Assembly: GCF_023856365.1 (NCBI RefSeq)
Contig: NC_064540.1
Location: 25,660,474 to 25,724,473, forward strand
Direction of reading: 5' to 3'
DNA: 64,000 bases
Origin: Brienomyrus brachyistius
Lineage: Eukaryota; Chordata; Actinopteri; Osteoglossiformes; Mormyridae
Below the pieces are notes generated by a model, which was not told the DNA's origin, ran no database searches, and was given only the letters and a program-made list of their open reading frames with translations. The position numbers were made by a program, and so were the translations under genes. Of the stretch, positions 45,791 to 57,405 are shown piece after piece. Numbering within the stretch: position 1 is the stretch's first letter; each line of letters opens with the position of its first letter.

Positions 45791-46305
45791 CAAAAGGCCG
45801 TGAGCAGCCGTGACACTGGCTGTCTATACCTTTCAGGAATTACGTTAATACCAGTAAATACATAAGCTGCGATGAACCTCATACAGTTCACCCAATCCCC
45901 TATTATAGGATTTGCAAAACATCTGTGAGTGGTAAATTAATAATGTGTCATATTATTATGTGACCTACTATGAGGCTGAAGCAGCCAAACGTTTGGGATG
46001 GAGAGACAAGACAGCAGAGGATCCAAAATTTATAATAGGCCACAAACGATGCTCTTACCTTATTTTCCCTGCTATCGTTATTCTAGTCTCTGTTCTGATG
46101 TTACCCAGCTATTTACTCATAATAAACCTGGGATTCATGTATGTTTCACTGAGGCTGATCTGATCACTCACCATGACAACACAAAAATGATCAAAGACCG
46201 AAACCTGTTATGTTGTGCTGCATCCTGATAGTTACTTATGCAGAGCTCATTCTTGTTGATGTTGCTGATCGCAATGCTGGTCTTTCATTTGATTATAAAA
46301 TTTAA
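45791..46305. other. Anonymous intergenic sequence
   Basis: The overlapping plus-strand frames 45945-46163 and 45998-46228 are unrecognised. One has a hydrophobic stretch (YLIFPAIVILVSVLMLPSYL), but there is no supporting gene structure. Confidence 0.4.
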
Positions 46306-46550
46306 TGGTAACATTTTAGTTAAAGCACTAATGTATAATGTATATTATAAATACCTTCATAACACATGACGATGCATTCATGAAGTATTATAAACACGGC
46401 TATAAGTATTTATAAAAAGACATACATTATAGCCATGTTTATTATGCATTATGAATGCTCTATAGTGCCAAGTTAATACTTTCTTGATGCATTATAATGA
46501 CCATTATAATGCATTATGAAGGTATTTATAGTGTATTGTAGATTATGAAT
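46306..46550. mobile_element. AT-rich palindromic MITE
   Basis: Central arms taaacacggctataa and attatagccatgttta are inverted copies, and outer parts pair around ttcataatgcattataatgg. The left edge aatggtaacattttagttaa resembles the ggtaacactttat-type end of a common fish MITE. It shares the ttcataatgcatt words with the element at 24770. Boundaries are approximate. Confidence 0.7.
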
Positions 46551-49218
46551 GGGCAAGGCTGCATGGACGCTTGGGTTGATATGGGCATGACATCAATAAG
46601 TAATCACCTGCATAAAGATGACGCTGATAGCAATACCATGTAACTGATAAAAATATCTTTTCAGATACAGTAAGTCAGCAAATGGATTGTAAGAAGGTAC
46701 GGGGGTGTATTGGCAACCTTAATACAGCAGTTTGGGAGGCTGAATCCAAGACACCGAGTCTTACAACAGAAACTGATGGGAAAACTATGAGAGAAAGGCT
46801 GCATCTTCCAGTCCCTCTCATCCTCTTCTGCTTTATATCTTTCACAATCAATAATCAGTTACTGATGCATGGATGGGCTTGACCTCTGACCTCTTACCTT
46901 TCCTCCCTCTGTCTTATGTATCAGTTTAGAAAATGTATGACTGACTTTTTAGCTATACTGTTGCAGTTAACCTGAATACAGCAGCTGAACACAGCACACA
47001 TTAAACCTTAACACAGCAGCAACCTGTTTCTATTAGGACAGAAATTGCCAAGCGAACCCAAACCTTCTTTGTAATTACGGGGGCCGGTATAGAAATTCAC
47101 GTGGTAGCATGACAAGATTGACTCACCTGTTTGTTATCAGCCCCATCCCCCCACCCGTTAGGCCCTATTGTTAGATCGCTCCTTTCAGAGAACCTCACTT
47201 CTGTCGCCCGAATGTGAAAACAACAGCTGGCTGGCAGAAACTCAGCATCACTGAAGAACAATTAGCTTTTGGATCAGAAGCGTGCTCCCTTTCTTCCTGT
47301 TGCATTCAATTTATAACAATGAATCATACTATAAAAGTGTGCATCCGTCTAAAGGAATTAATGATTCATTTTTATATCACAAAGGAATAAAGCGAGTCAC
47401 TAAAACACCCAAACATGATAAAACTGAGAAAAGGTTAGTTTTTGCCATTTATTTTCATCTCAGGTGCAGAAACGGGATCTGGGAATCCGATGTACTGTGG
47501 AAGCCTGCTATTGCTCTGCCATGGGTTCAGTCTTCATTTAGTGATGTTCTGTTAGATGTCCTTGGGCTCGGTTCACTTAAGTCCCAGGCAAACCCTAAAC
47601 ATCCCTAAAATCTCTGCCATTCAATAATGCAGAAGTTTGGCATGTATATACAGCTCATATGTGGCTAGAATAGGGCTTAAACGTCTTAGAAAGCAAGTAA
47701 TAGGGAGTAGCTTTTAATGTGACGAGGGAGTGAGTTTTGCTTTTATTATACGAGCTACAGAAGTTACTTTGTTGTAGTAAAATGTTGAGACGCGAGAAAA
47801 GTATGGAAGAATTGAATGAAAGCTTTGTCTCATTAAGCAGGCAGTTATTATACCGGTCTCACAGAGAGCTAAGGGAAGGAAACAAAAGGTTGAGGACTCA
47901 ACTATTTACTCAAATTGTATTTACCACCGAACAAACATCCTTAAATCAGAAACCCACGATAATATAATTTTGCTCTACCATAATTTGTTTCTTTCTGTTT
48001 GGGTAGTTCTAATAGTGACTATAATTCCAAATACCAATAATGAGAATGAGATACTGGAATGAGACAATGCCAAGTTGAGATAAATGATAGTCATTATAAA
48101 ATGAGAAAGAAATAATCCACTATGACTTTGTACCTGTTTTAACCACAGTAAAAAAAAATCACAGCATACCCTTCTAATGATACAACAATCACCAAGTGAA
48201 ATGATGTCTTTCTTACATGTAGAGTGAAAAAATCTTAACCAATCAATACTCTTGTCGTAAAGCCATCGATCAGCCGGGGAACTTGGATTGCTCCCCATCG
48301 CTGAAGGTGATTTTTTTCCTAACAAATCATGTTACTCATTAAAGCTGAAGAGGGTCAATAATACCCCAAAATATCTCTTCCATGCAGTTTGCGCAATCTT
48401 TTCATGGATTTGAATTTTCCGTTTGACCTTATCAGGATGAGTGACAAATTAAACTAAAATCATTCACAGACATAAATCTGTCTGACTGATCACTTCAACT
48501 ACTTTTTGCAGTTGTAAGACGATTATGTTAAAAGCAGAAATAATAACTTTGACCTTTGTCCACAAAACCCCAGCAATAAAACTGCAGAAAGCCGGAGTGT
48601 TTCAACACAGGTCAAATTTTCCGCGTGACATGTACAGCAATCTGTAATTTAAGAATTTGTTCTGGTATTTGCACCACATTACACAGTACATATTAACACA
48701 ACATTCTATTGCTGTTTTTTTAAAATGTATAGTTATTCAGTTCTACATTCCAACTATTGTGTGCTATTAAACACTCAGACAATACAGTGAAACTCAGATT
48801 AGATATAAGACAGATAATCTAATCTTCATGTACAGTAGGTTTAATATACTACAGTATACATCGCTTCTTCTTGAAATATAGCAATAAGGTAAGCATTGTG
48901 CATAATGATTGTGTTTATGTGAGTACTGATTTAGATTGATTATATAAGTGATTCATTATAAGCACATAGATTATGTAAGATGTTTAGCATAACAGGAAGA
49001 ACAGATGATGCAATTTTATGCATCAGATTGAAGGTGACCTCGTTCCAGGGACTCGTATGCATGCAGACATGTGCATATACCTTTGTGTGAAGAATCAGGC
49101 TCCAGTAACAGCCACACGGGCAAGAGAACTACTTCCAGTCTGACAGTTACGGGTCATAACTAGTAAAGTAAATGTTTGCGAAAAAGAACCAACTTCAGAA
49201 GCGAATCAGTCAATTAAA
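46551..49218. other. Anonymous intergenic sequence
   Basis: About 2.7 kb. The block around 47040-47280 is repeat-free and GC-balanced and may be constrained. The frame at 47737-47967 contains a charged helical stretch (SMEELNESFVSLSRQLLYRS), but no family, start context or splice sites support it. The minus frame at 47975-48325 looks random. Confidence 0.35.

Positions 49219-49281
<63 letters not shown>
49219..49281. repeat. (CTAT)n microsatellite
   Basis: 63 bp of uninterrupted CTAT, the complement of the GATA arrays at 20086 and 21441. Confidence 0.97.
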
Positions 49282-49621
49282 GTTACAAAATAACGTCAAG
49301 GTACAAAAACAAAACAAATGATCTGGCTTAAAAATGAATTAAAACACTATATTTTGGAGTCCATTTATTTGCTTGTGACTTTAGACATTTTTATGTTCTC
49401 AATATAATCCATCTTATCGTGTCCAGTGCAGTGAGATTATGAGGCCGGTGCCCGTCAAAGGCTGCTTGGGGCACAAGCTCAGGGCAGAGCCTCTATAGAA
49501 TGCTCATCTGTTTTATGAGCAGAGTGCCTAATAGACAGCGATACAAGATGTGGTGCATGCAAAGCCTACACACTCAATATAACAGACTCAGACCCCCAAC
49601 CCTGGAGGTATGAGGCTAGAG
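49282..49621. other. Anonymous intergenic sequence
   Basis: Nothing recognised. Confidence 0.4.
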
Positions 49622-49825
49622 TCCATCCATCCATCCATCCATCCATCCATCCATCCATCCATCCATCCATCCATCCATCCATAAGCACTTCTCCAATAGA
49701 GGGTCATGGCAAGTCTGTAGTTTATCCCATAGTCACAGGACATGAGACATCCTGGATGGGATACCAGTCCATTGCAGGGCACACACTCACACACACTACA
49801 GACAATTTAAAGAAACCAATACCTC
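49622..49825 (-). mobile_element. Degenerate V-SINE 3' end with expanded (CCAT)n tail
   Basis: A (CCAT)n tract at 49622-49682 is followed by agcacttctccaatagaggg, tcatggcaagtctgtagttt, then atgggataccagtccattgc and agggcacacactcacacaca. This is the reversed 3' half of a diverged V-SINE whose tail repeat has expanded into a microsatellite. The minus-strand frame at 49588-49794, with its repeated MDGW, is a translation of it. Confidence 0.8.
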
Positions 49826-50190
49826 AAGCTAAACCCTATTAAAAGACCTCAAAAAAGCAAACAACATTTTTTCCATTTTTTCTGATTGCACAAGTAAAAT
49901 ATGGATATTATGTACCTAATATTACTTAAAAAAATTATTCTAACCTTTACCAAACAAAATCATTTTTTAATTTATACTGAACTATTTGTAATTCCGTAAA
50001 GAATCTGGTAGATACAATTAAACTTCTGCCAACAGAGGGATATCTCCTATCCCTAGCCTGATCCAACTAGAACCACAGTGATACGAGCCTGCAGAACCTG
50101 ACCTGTGTGCTCACTGAATGATGCAATACAGAATGTTGAACAGTGTTGATGGTTGTTCATAGTATGTTAATATTAGTCCTTTGCACTCAG
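49826..50190. other. Anonymous intergenic sequence
   Basis: AT-rich; nothing recognised. It ends in a pyrimidine-rich acceptor-like cctttgcactcag. Confidence 0.4.
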
Positions 50191-50401
50191 AGAAGGCTAC
50201 CGGAAACTGCTCCGAATGACGACATGGACAGCAAAGGAATCCAGAAGAAAAAACGTCTTCAATGATTTATTCAATGACCTTCCTGGGCAAACTGTTCTGC
50301 GTTTGGAGGTTTTGTCCAGAAGAGAGGAGGCTAAAGAAATTGCCTTATTTGTCATCTCTGGTTCAATGAGAGTATTTGGATCTCAAACAGATCAGCCCTA
50401 A
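50191..50401 (+). other. Possible terminal coding exon or fragment, unidentified
   Basis: Behind the acceptor-like tcctttgcactcag (ending 50190) a frame of 70 codons runs to TAA at 50399-50401. The first ATG is at 50216. Upstream, the same frame closes at a TAG 18 bases before the first codon shown, which fits an exon start but also chance. The translation begins EGYRKLLRMTTWTAK and continues with an amphipathic, charged stretch (RKNVFNDLFNDLPGQ) and EVLSRREEAKEIALF. Its composition is protein-like and free of low complexity. I recognise no family. It could be the last exon of a gene whose other exons lie outside or are unseen, a transposon or pseudogene fragment, or chance. Confidence 0.3.
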
Positions 50402-51328
50402 TGTCATACTTCGTTATTTTACTGGATGCTATTAGGTTGGAAGAAGAGCATCTGTCTGCCATCTACTGGCCATACTGGCAGAATGAAGAAATTTCTAATC
50501 CTTTACAGGAATTGAATTTTTTTTTTTTGCTTTTATTCCATTTTATTTCACCGGTTTATTCAACTTTTCACATCCAAGCCCCTAGAGATGCTCCCCCCAT
50601 GGAAACCAAGTGAAGATGTCAGTTTCCTTGGTTTCCATCGGATGTGCCCCTATTTGCAGCTGGATTGGGGTTAATTTATTACCTGGTAGCCAGCTCTCGG
50701 AGTACAGAGTTCTCTTGCCTGCATGTTAGAGAGGTTTTAGATTGAATTGATGGTAGCCCAGCACCAGCAAGAATTTTTGAAAAATAAATGTGCTGTGCTT
50801 TCGGACTGGAAAAGTGCAGGTACCATGTCTAATCTTTGCTGTTAAACAGTTTTTACGGTAACTGCCAAAATCTGGCACGATCAAAAGCCAACAGATATTA
50901 GGCAAAATACTCTGGTTGACAACTGCTGACAATGATGTATTAAGCACTCAATGTCCGGTCATCGATGCAGCATGACAAGATCAAACTTTAACGCAAGTGT
51001 TGTAAAAGGCAGTATTACTGAAAACCACATACCTACCTATAGTTTTTATTCATAAAGCATAAATATTACTTTGAATAAAACAGGCTTAATTTTTATTCAT
51101 TTTTAAAACAAACTGCATTTCGAATAAAGAGATTTTACTTTGTGCCTTTGAGTTACATATCACTGCTTATCCCATAAATATGCAAGGAAGCCCTAATCTT
51201 CTTTAGCTATGGCTTAAAATGCAGATAATTGCATTGTAACGTGCCTGTTAAGACCATAATGAATTCCTCTTGTTGTCCTTGTTACCATCCCACCATTCAC
51301 AGATACATCAATGGCAATTATATATATT
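50402..51328. other. Anonymous intergenic sequence
   Basis: Contains a T run near 50518-50528 and a 12 bp hairpin (atggaaaccaag paired with cttggtttccat) at 50599-50638. No gene recognised. Confidence 0.4.
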
Positions 51329-51383
51329 GTGTATGTGTGTGTGTGTGAGTGTGTGTGTCGGGGGGGGGGGGGGGGGGAGGGGG
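51329..51383. repeat. (GT)n next to a long G run
   Basis: GT repeats at about 51329-51358 run directly into an almost pure G tract to about 51383 (one A). The 174-codon minus-strand frame at 51214-51738 reads through this as a proline/histidine/threonine stretch and is not convincing. Confidence 0.93.
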
Positions 51384-52029
51384 TTCTCGACCAAAGACAG
51401 CGCCTTTGCCGTGGGGTGATCTTGGTGGATGGACTTACGTCTAGATGAGCCTCAGAGTATGGGAGATGGAAAGAGAAGGGGAGAGTGACTGCTTTCTTTA
51501 CACCATCCTTTTTCCCCACTTCTGTCATACAAGGCCATGGGGGAGATGTGTCAACGTCTGGGAACTCCCAAAGATGCAGGAGAGCTGAACCGGAGTGCTT
51601 GATCGATAAACCAATACGGCCAGTGGGCAGAGGCTTTATTTCAGTCAATAAGCTTTGGAAGCAAATGCAGACTCTGAAAAGGAACGTAAATGTCAGAATT
51701 TTGAAAGTTTTAGCTCCAACTGCTGATGTGAAATGCAATTTTTATGGTGTTTTTTCCCTTTCTCTGATGATGAAAGCATTTTTGTATTCCTCATGGCAAA
51801 AGGATGCCCTTTCATTGTATTTGATGAGCACTTGATTTTTCAATCAATTATACGCAACTGGAACCCAGATAGGATGGCGTGTTGGAAACACACATGCTAT
51901 ACTAAGTTGTATTTTCTATCTTTCACGCGACTAAAAATATCTAATTCCGATATGACTGATAGTTCGTGTGCACGTGTTTGTATAAAGCCAAAGCAACAAT
52001 GAAATATTTTCCACTTTTTCGAAATGGGA
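51384..52029. other. Anonymous intergenic sequence
   Basis: Overlapping frames on both strands without familiar domains; nothing else recognised. Confidence 0.4.
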
Positions 52030-52600
52030 CCATTTTATTCTGCTGTTCAAGGAGAGAATCATGTTGACACCTTTTGCAACCATTTACCAACAATCATTGA
52101 TTCCGCTGAAGGGTAGAATTGAAAAGCAAAAATTTGCATTTGCCAAAACAATCATTCACCAAGTGCCAGAGTGAGATCGGGTCATAAAATATACATGGCG
52201 ATATTAACACATTTGCAAATAAATTGCAGCCGTCTATCCACAAAAGATCCCAATTTGTTGTGCAGCAAGCCTTGGCCCAAAGGCAGACCCCCATTAACCT
52301 TATTTGGAACTCCAGACAATCTCGACCAGCACTGACTGATTGCTTCTTTGTTAACCCATCAGTGTGAATCTGTAAGCAGAGGAAATCAGCATGTTTCTCC
52401 AGCCTGAGAGGGTGGAAGCTCAAGTTTGATGACAACTCAGACTACGATTATTTCTTCAGTCAATTTGATGGCAATCCCACTGTCATACCTTGAAAGATAT
52501 TGAGGCAGATTGCGGGCCTGATTAAAGTACTCTTGGGGAATTTCCTCTGTCTCCTTTACGCATGCGTTTGTCATTCTGTGAAAACTATATTCAGGGAGCA
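52030..52600. other. Candidate conserved non-coding block
   Basis: Over 500 bp free of repeats, with balanced composition and words such as aatttgcatttgccaaaaca, aaaatatacatggcgatatt and gccttggcccaaaggcagac. It resembles long vertebrate conserved elements more than neutral spacer. The minus frame at 52094-52435 has no recognised domain. Confidence 0.28.
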
Positions 52601-54023
52601 TGGAAGTATGTATGTATATATATGTATGGCAGATTTTTGTAAGTTACGCCAAGTCTTTAAAAGAAAATGATGCCTAAATCACTCAGTGTTTGAGGTGCTG
52701 GAGAGCAGTAATAGTAAATGAAAGAACTTTAGGTTTGTCTGTTCATATAAAGACATGTGACACAGTGTGATTGGCATTTTATCTGTACATTAACAATAAA
52801 TGCTGATGCATGTTCATTTCAGAATCTGATAATACCTTAGGTTCTATTTATTGACAGTGTTCCTGTAGGCTGACACTGCAACAGACCAGAAATCAAGCCT
52901 GGAGTAGGACGATGTGGCAGAAGCATAATAATTGAATTCTGTATAAAGACTATGGTGAGTAGATTCAGCAAGAAATAAAACCCCAGGTGAGAAAGATTAC
53001 TGGCAGGCCATTCTGAGGGAGGCAACAGTGGACTCCAGCTTCTCAGAAAACTCAATTGAAATCATATTAAATATGAAACTAGGCTATTTTTAGTGTAAAC
53101 TGGAGTGACAGATCACTTACTGTTATTTTGGTAAATGTACAGTATAGCCCATTTGTTGAGTATTATGGAACATGTCCATTAAAATGAGTGCTTTTGAACC
53201 CCGAAGTCGTAACATTTCAACTGTGTGCCAAAAAGAAATATTCATAAACTAATGTACAGTAGCGATTAAATTACAGAAGTACAGCAGCATATTATAGCCC
53301 CAGCTACTTTCCGAAGGGGCTGACAAAGGAAAGCCTGACATGGACTTAAAAGGTAAAGATCAATGCCATGGCTACTCCTATGTGATTAAAGAAGACTACA
53401 AATGTAGAGAGAGGTGGTATGGAGGCAAGCATGTGAGATGTTTGGAAATTGAGGTGTAAAGTTAGGCTAAGCTAGAGCTCCTGGGCAATGACAGAAAAAG
53501 GGAAGAGATCTTTACTATTGGGCGTCAGGGACTCTCTAATGTCCACACAAGCACGGCAGAAGGGCAATGAATGCAGAATAGAAGGTGCATTTCTTGCTGT
53601 CTGTATTTAACTGGTGAAATGAGCTTGTAATGGTCGTTTGTTCACAGCTCAGTCTTTATCTTAGCATCCAGCTGCTAAGAGCTAAGGCAACTGGGAAAGA
53701 ATCCAATTCAAAAGGCTGAAATTACAACCCGTACTGTATCCCAGCTTTCCAAGTATTTTTACATTTTCTCAGTAATGTAATCTGCAACAGCAGAGTCGGG
53801 CCACTTGGTCCCGTGTTTGTTCAGATGTTTTTGGGTACATGGACTTGAGCCTTTTTGTTTGTGTGGGTATAGTGATATCCTTCATGAACTCATTATTCCA
53901 GGGGTCATGCGATTGTAATCATTTTCTAAATCTGTGGCAATTACTACAAAGATAAAATGAAGTACATGGGTCCGTATTTTTTCCATATCTTTGTATAAAA
54001 GCTTCAAGTAAATTATGCACTTA
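52601..54023. other. Anonymous intergenic sequence
   Basis: Nothing recognised. Confidence 0.4.
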
Positions 54024-54110
54024 CATTTATTCATTTATGAGACACTTTCATCCATGTATATTTCAGAAAGCGGGCTGAGCCAGTCCCTGAGCAATTATAG
54101 TTATATTTAT
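54024..54110 (-). repeat. tRNA-derived SINE fragment, minus strand
   Basis: cttacatttattcatttatg then agacactttcatcc, followed by gagccagtccctgagcaatt, is the reversed tail and body of a common fish SINE. It is truncated and diverged. Confidence 0.5.
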
Positions 54111-56041
54111 GGTCCATATGCGTGCACTTAATGTTCGCTATGCCCATCAAAAGAGTGTTTTTGGTAAAGGATCAACAAAGACATCTTTCTAAAACTTTCC
54201 CTTTTTTAACTTAATTGTATTTAAAGATCATAAGACAACATGCTATTTTTACTATTACTGCTACTGTACTGTGGCAATTATGTTTTCCCTTTTTTTTTTT
54301 GCTATGTAGGTGGGGTCTGTGTGTCGTTTCAACACATTTTTCCATTTTATTTTTCGTGTTTTCCCTTTTTTTGGGGGGTGTTGTCTCGGGGTATGGTTGG
54401 GTGGGTGTGTGTGTGTTATATTCCATGTAAATCTTTTAATGCTTGTTCATTTTTTCCATTCAGTTTCAATCAATAAAAATTTGATCATAAAAACAAGACA
54501 TACTGCATACTCTCTATATGCCACACATTGAAATGTGGTAGGTTACATTTGTAATGTTCTCTCAAGTTCCTATTTTAAAGTATTAAAAAGTTAGCTTTCA
54601 AAAAGGCAAAATTTCAAGCTACATCTAAAAGATCTTCTACTGGATCTACATAAAATTCATACATTTCTATAAAATAGCAGTACGAACTTAAACATAGCAC
54701 AGTTCCATTATTAAACTAACATATAAGACTTAATACTTATTTCAGCATCAAGGACATATTGTCCCTTGACTCTTTGATTCTAATAATTACACCGTACTCT
54801 TTCAGAGGAAAACACCTGGAGAGGAGGGCTCCTCTTGTGTACTTAAATCAAAATCTAATACTCTTTCCTGGCGTTTTTCCTGGTTTGTCTCCAATATTTG
54901 CTTCCCCATCATGACAGCTCCTGCATGGCCAAACGGATGCCCTTGACATTTCGGCAGGTTATTAACCTTTGTGACATGTAAGGACTGATTCAGAGGTGGA
55001 CAGGGAGATGTAGGAGATGTCCTAGTGTTTGATCTGTCATGGACTCATGGGCATCACCAGTGGCGACAAGAAAAATGAGCCTGTTGTTTTGAAGTTTGAC
55101 CCCCCAAAGGGTTTCGCCTTCAAAATAGACTGTTAAAGGCTATTAGGAACTAGTCTTTTTGAAATGACTCAAGGCTAAGCCACATCTGATGTGTGATCCA
55201 CGGTCACAAAGAGTGGATGAAGGATAGGCAGGCATGGGCCAATGGTGAGATTAGATGTTGATTAAGATGTTGGTGTAAATGATCTGCTTACTTAGTCTCT
55301 GTCTGCATTGCAACAGGACAAATGAGCCAAATTCATCACTTAATTACAAACGGGGGATAGGGAAGCTAACATCGATCTGCACTTCAAGGAAAATAACTTC
55401 TTTAACCTTCATGGTCCTTTCTCTGCATGGCATAAAAAACTTCAGCGTGTTTTCAACTTATGAGCTGTGTAGCGCCGATCACATTCCTGGTGAGCAACGA
55501 GGAACAACAAAGGAAGGTTCCTCACTCAATAAAAATGAGCATGGATTGAGGGGATTTTCATTATTCATATCACTCCCGCACGCCTGGCTCTCTTCTCCCC
55601 AAGGAATCGGTGAAATTTCAATTGGCACCATTCTGTGTGCAGAGTTTTAATGTCAATATCGCAGTCTTTCACGGCCTTGCAGCCTCCCCTCTGACTCGAA
55701 CAAGTAACTTCAAAGGAACACTTCACAGGATCTCTGAGTTCTGCATTAAAAATGTTAACCTTGGAGACATGATAACTACTCAGGGTTGCATGTGGTGGAA
55801 TTCCAATCAGTGCTCAGGAAAAAAAGGAAAAGAGAAACTATTCTTGTTCTGCTTTAGCCTTCATTTCGCTGGTTTTGTAATGTTCTTTCATAGTAGGCAG
55901 TGAAGGGCTCCCCCAAGAATTGCCAGCATAGCCTAACAGTATTCACAGTTTGTTACAGTTTATTTACTATTTGTAAACTATTATAGCGACTTGCTATTAG
56001 GAAACCTTTATGCTTTAACCCCACCATCAAGGCTTTTCACA
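54111..56041. other. Anonymous intergenic sequence, part possibly constrained
   Basis: No recognised gene. 54285-54410 is rich in T and G runs, which explains the overlapping frames there. 55330-55640 is repeat-free and of balanced composition and may be conserved non-coding DNA; the 123-codon frame at 55279-55650 over it shows no domain. Confidence 0.35.
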
Positions 56042-56049
56042 CACTGCTA

Positions 56050-56171
56050 CAGTGGTTCTCCATCCTCTTCCTGGTGTGCCCTCCCCCCACCAGAATGATT
56101 TCATACCTACCCACATTGCTGCTGCGAGATGGCTGACGGCACATCGCCAGGTACAGGATTGAGAAATACTG
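56050..56171. mobile_element. hAT-type MITE
   Basis: The left end cagtggttctccatcctct and the complement of the right end, cagtatttctcaatcctgt, agree at 15 of 19 bases. The cagtggttctcaa-type terminus is a common fish hAT end. The flanks cactgcta (56042-56049) and cactatta (56172-56179) match at 6 of 8 positions, consistent with an old 8 bp duplication. The element is 122 bp and non-coding. Confidence 0.72.
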
Positions 56172-56179
56172 CACTATTA

Positions 56180-57134
56180 GGGCAGATGTGTGGTTATACT
56201 GTATATTTTGTTTAGCATCAATAAATACTAATTTATATATCTGTCTCACCCACCCAAATGAAAGAGAGCAAAGATAACATCATTCAGAAATGACTACAAA
56301 CCTAAACAGATCCTCCAAAATGAAATACACTATCTCACATTATCTAATGAAATACACACGGACTTCCTTTTTTACTGCCAAAAATGGATTCTTGCTAAAT
56401 ACTTTCTCATGTTGTTGCATTCAGTTGACCTCTGCACTCCCAATCCAGTAGGCTGAACATGCCTGCGAATGAGGTTTTGCAGTCCCTGTGGCTACACAGG
56501 CTTGTAGTTACTCTGAAGTGATGTGATTCAATTAATTTAGACTAAATTCAGATAACATCACTATTGTACCTGCCAGTGTAAAGAAATATACATCCCTGTA
56601 TGTAGAACCCATCCATAATGGATGTCCTTTAAAGGATAAATAGCTGACACAAGCTCAAGTCACTGCCGATTTTGGCAGCAGAAGGATTCAACATTAGGTG
56701 GAGGCAGAAGTTCGTTGTTTGTTTGTCTAGCATTCGTCATATATTTGTCCATGTCAAATTCCAATGCCAGCAGTGCAACCACTACTTTGTTGTAAGAATT
56801 GATTTTGTTGATGGGACTAACGTATAATCAATGCAGGCTCGCTTAGCTATTAGACTTTACTTATGACTCCTGTCAAAATATTGCCTAAAAAAAAATTTGG
56901 AAAATATTTATTGATAAACTTTTTCAGTATACAGAGTGTTACATAAATATTATTTAGTAAGTTTTTCTAGGAAAAAATCTACTCCCTCAGTCAACTTTTC
57001 TATATAATACTGTTTCTTCTAGTCTTGAGTGCTACAGGTTTTAGTTATAGCAATAACTCAGTAGTCAAACACAGACATGCCACCAACATGTTGTCTGAAG
57101 TAGGTCTAGATGTAGTATAGAAACGCCCTAGTCA
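56180..57134. other. Anonymous AT-rich intergenic sequence
   Basis: Nothing recognised. Confidence 0.4.
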
Positions 57135-57139
57135 GAAAT

Positions 57140-57400
57140 TGTCATGAGTTGTATAGCACGGACTGGGAAAGCAGGCAAAAGAGATAAGGACAAATAAAAG
57201 GATTTAATGGGCAAACGAAGGGGCATGAGGAAGAAACAGCATAACAATACAATGACAGAACTAGGGCAACATACTCTGACGTGGACTTAAAAACACAGAA
57301 CGGATGAAGACGATTCGAAAGAGCTGGTAAACACGGGGATTCCACACGAGGTTAACGAGGGGGGCGTGGCAGAGGAGGATCGGACGAGCGGGTCATGACA
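57140..57400 (-). mobile_element. Solo LTR with 5 bp target-site duplication, minus strand
   Basis: The element has TG..CA ends (plus tgtcatgagttg to gggtcatgaca) and is flanked by gaaat on both sides (57135-57139 and 57401-57405). On the minus strand it begins tgtcatgacccgctcgtccg and carries the same order of blocks as the LTRs at 44467 and 15493, with a TATA-like gtttttaagtccac near 57282-57295. The 261 bp are non-coding; the minus frame at 57142-57345 is incidental. Confidence 0.9.
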
Positions 57401-57405
57401 GAAAT

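Noticed and set aside
45945..46163. Small membrane protein
   Set aside because: There is a hydrophobic stretch, but no family, start context or exon structure, and another frame is equally open.
47737..47967. Coiled-coil protein exon
   Set aside because: The helical look of part of the translation is not backed by splice sites, family similarity or a bounded frame.
50599..50638. Functional hairpin or terminator
   Set aside because: A 12 bp stem with a 16 base loop is within what chance or a decayed repeat can give in this genome.
51214..51738. 174-codon minus-strand open frame
   Set aside because: It reads through a (GT)n and poly-G tract as a proline/histidine/threonine stretch, overlaps an equally open plus frame, and shows no domain.
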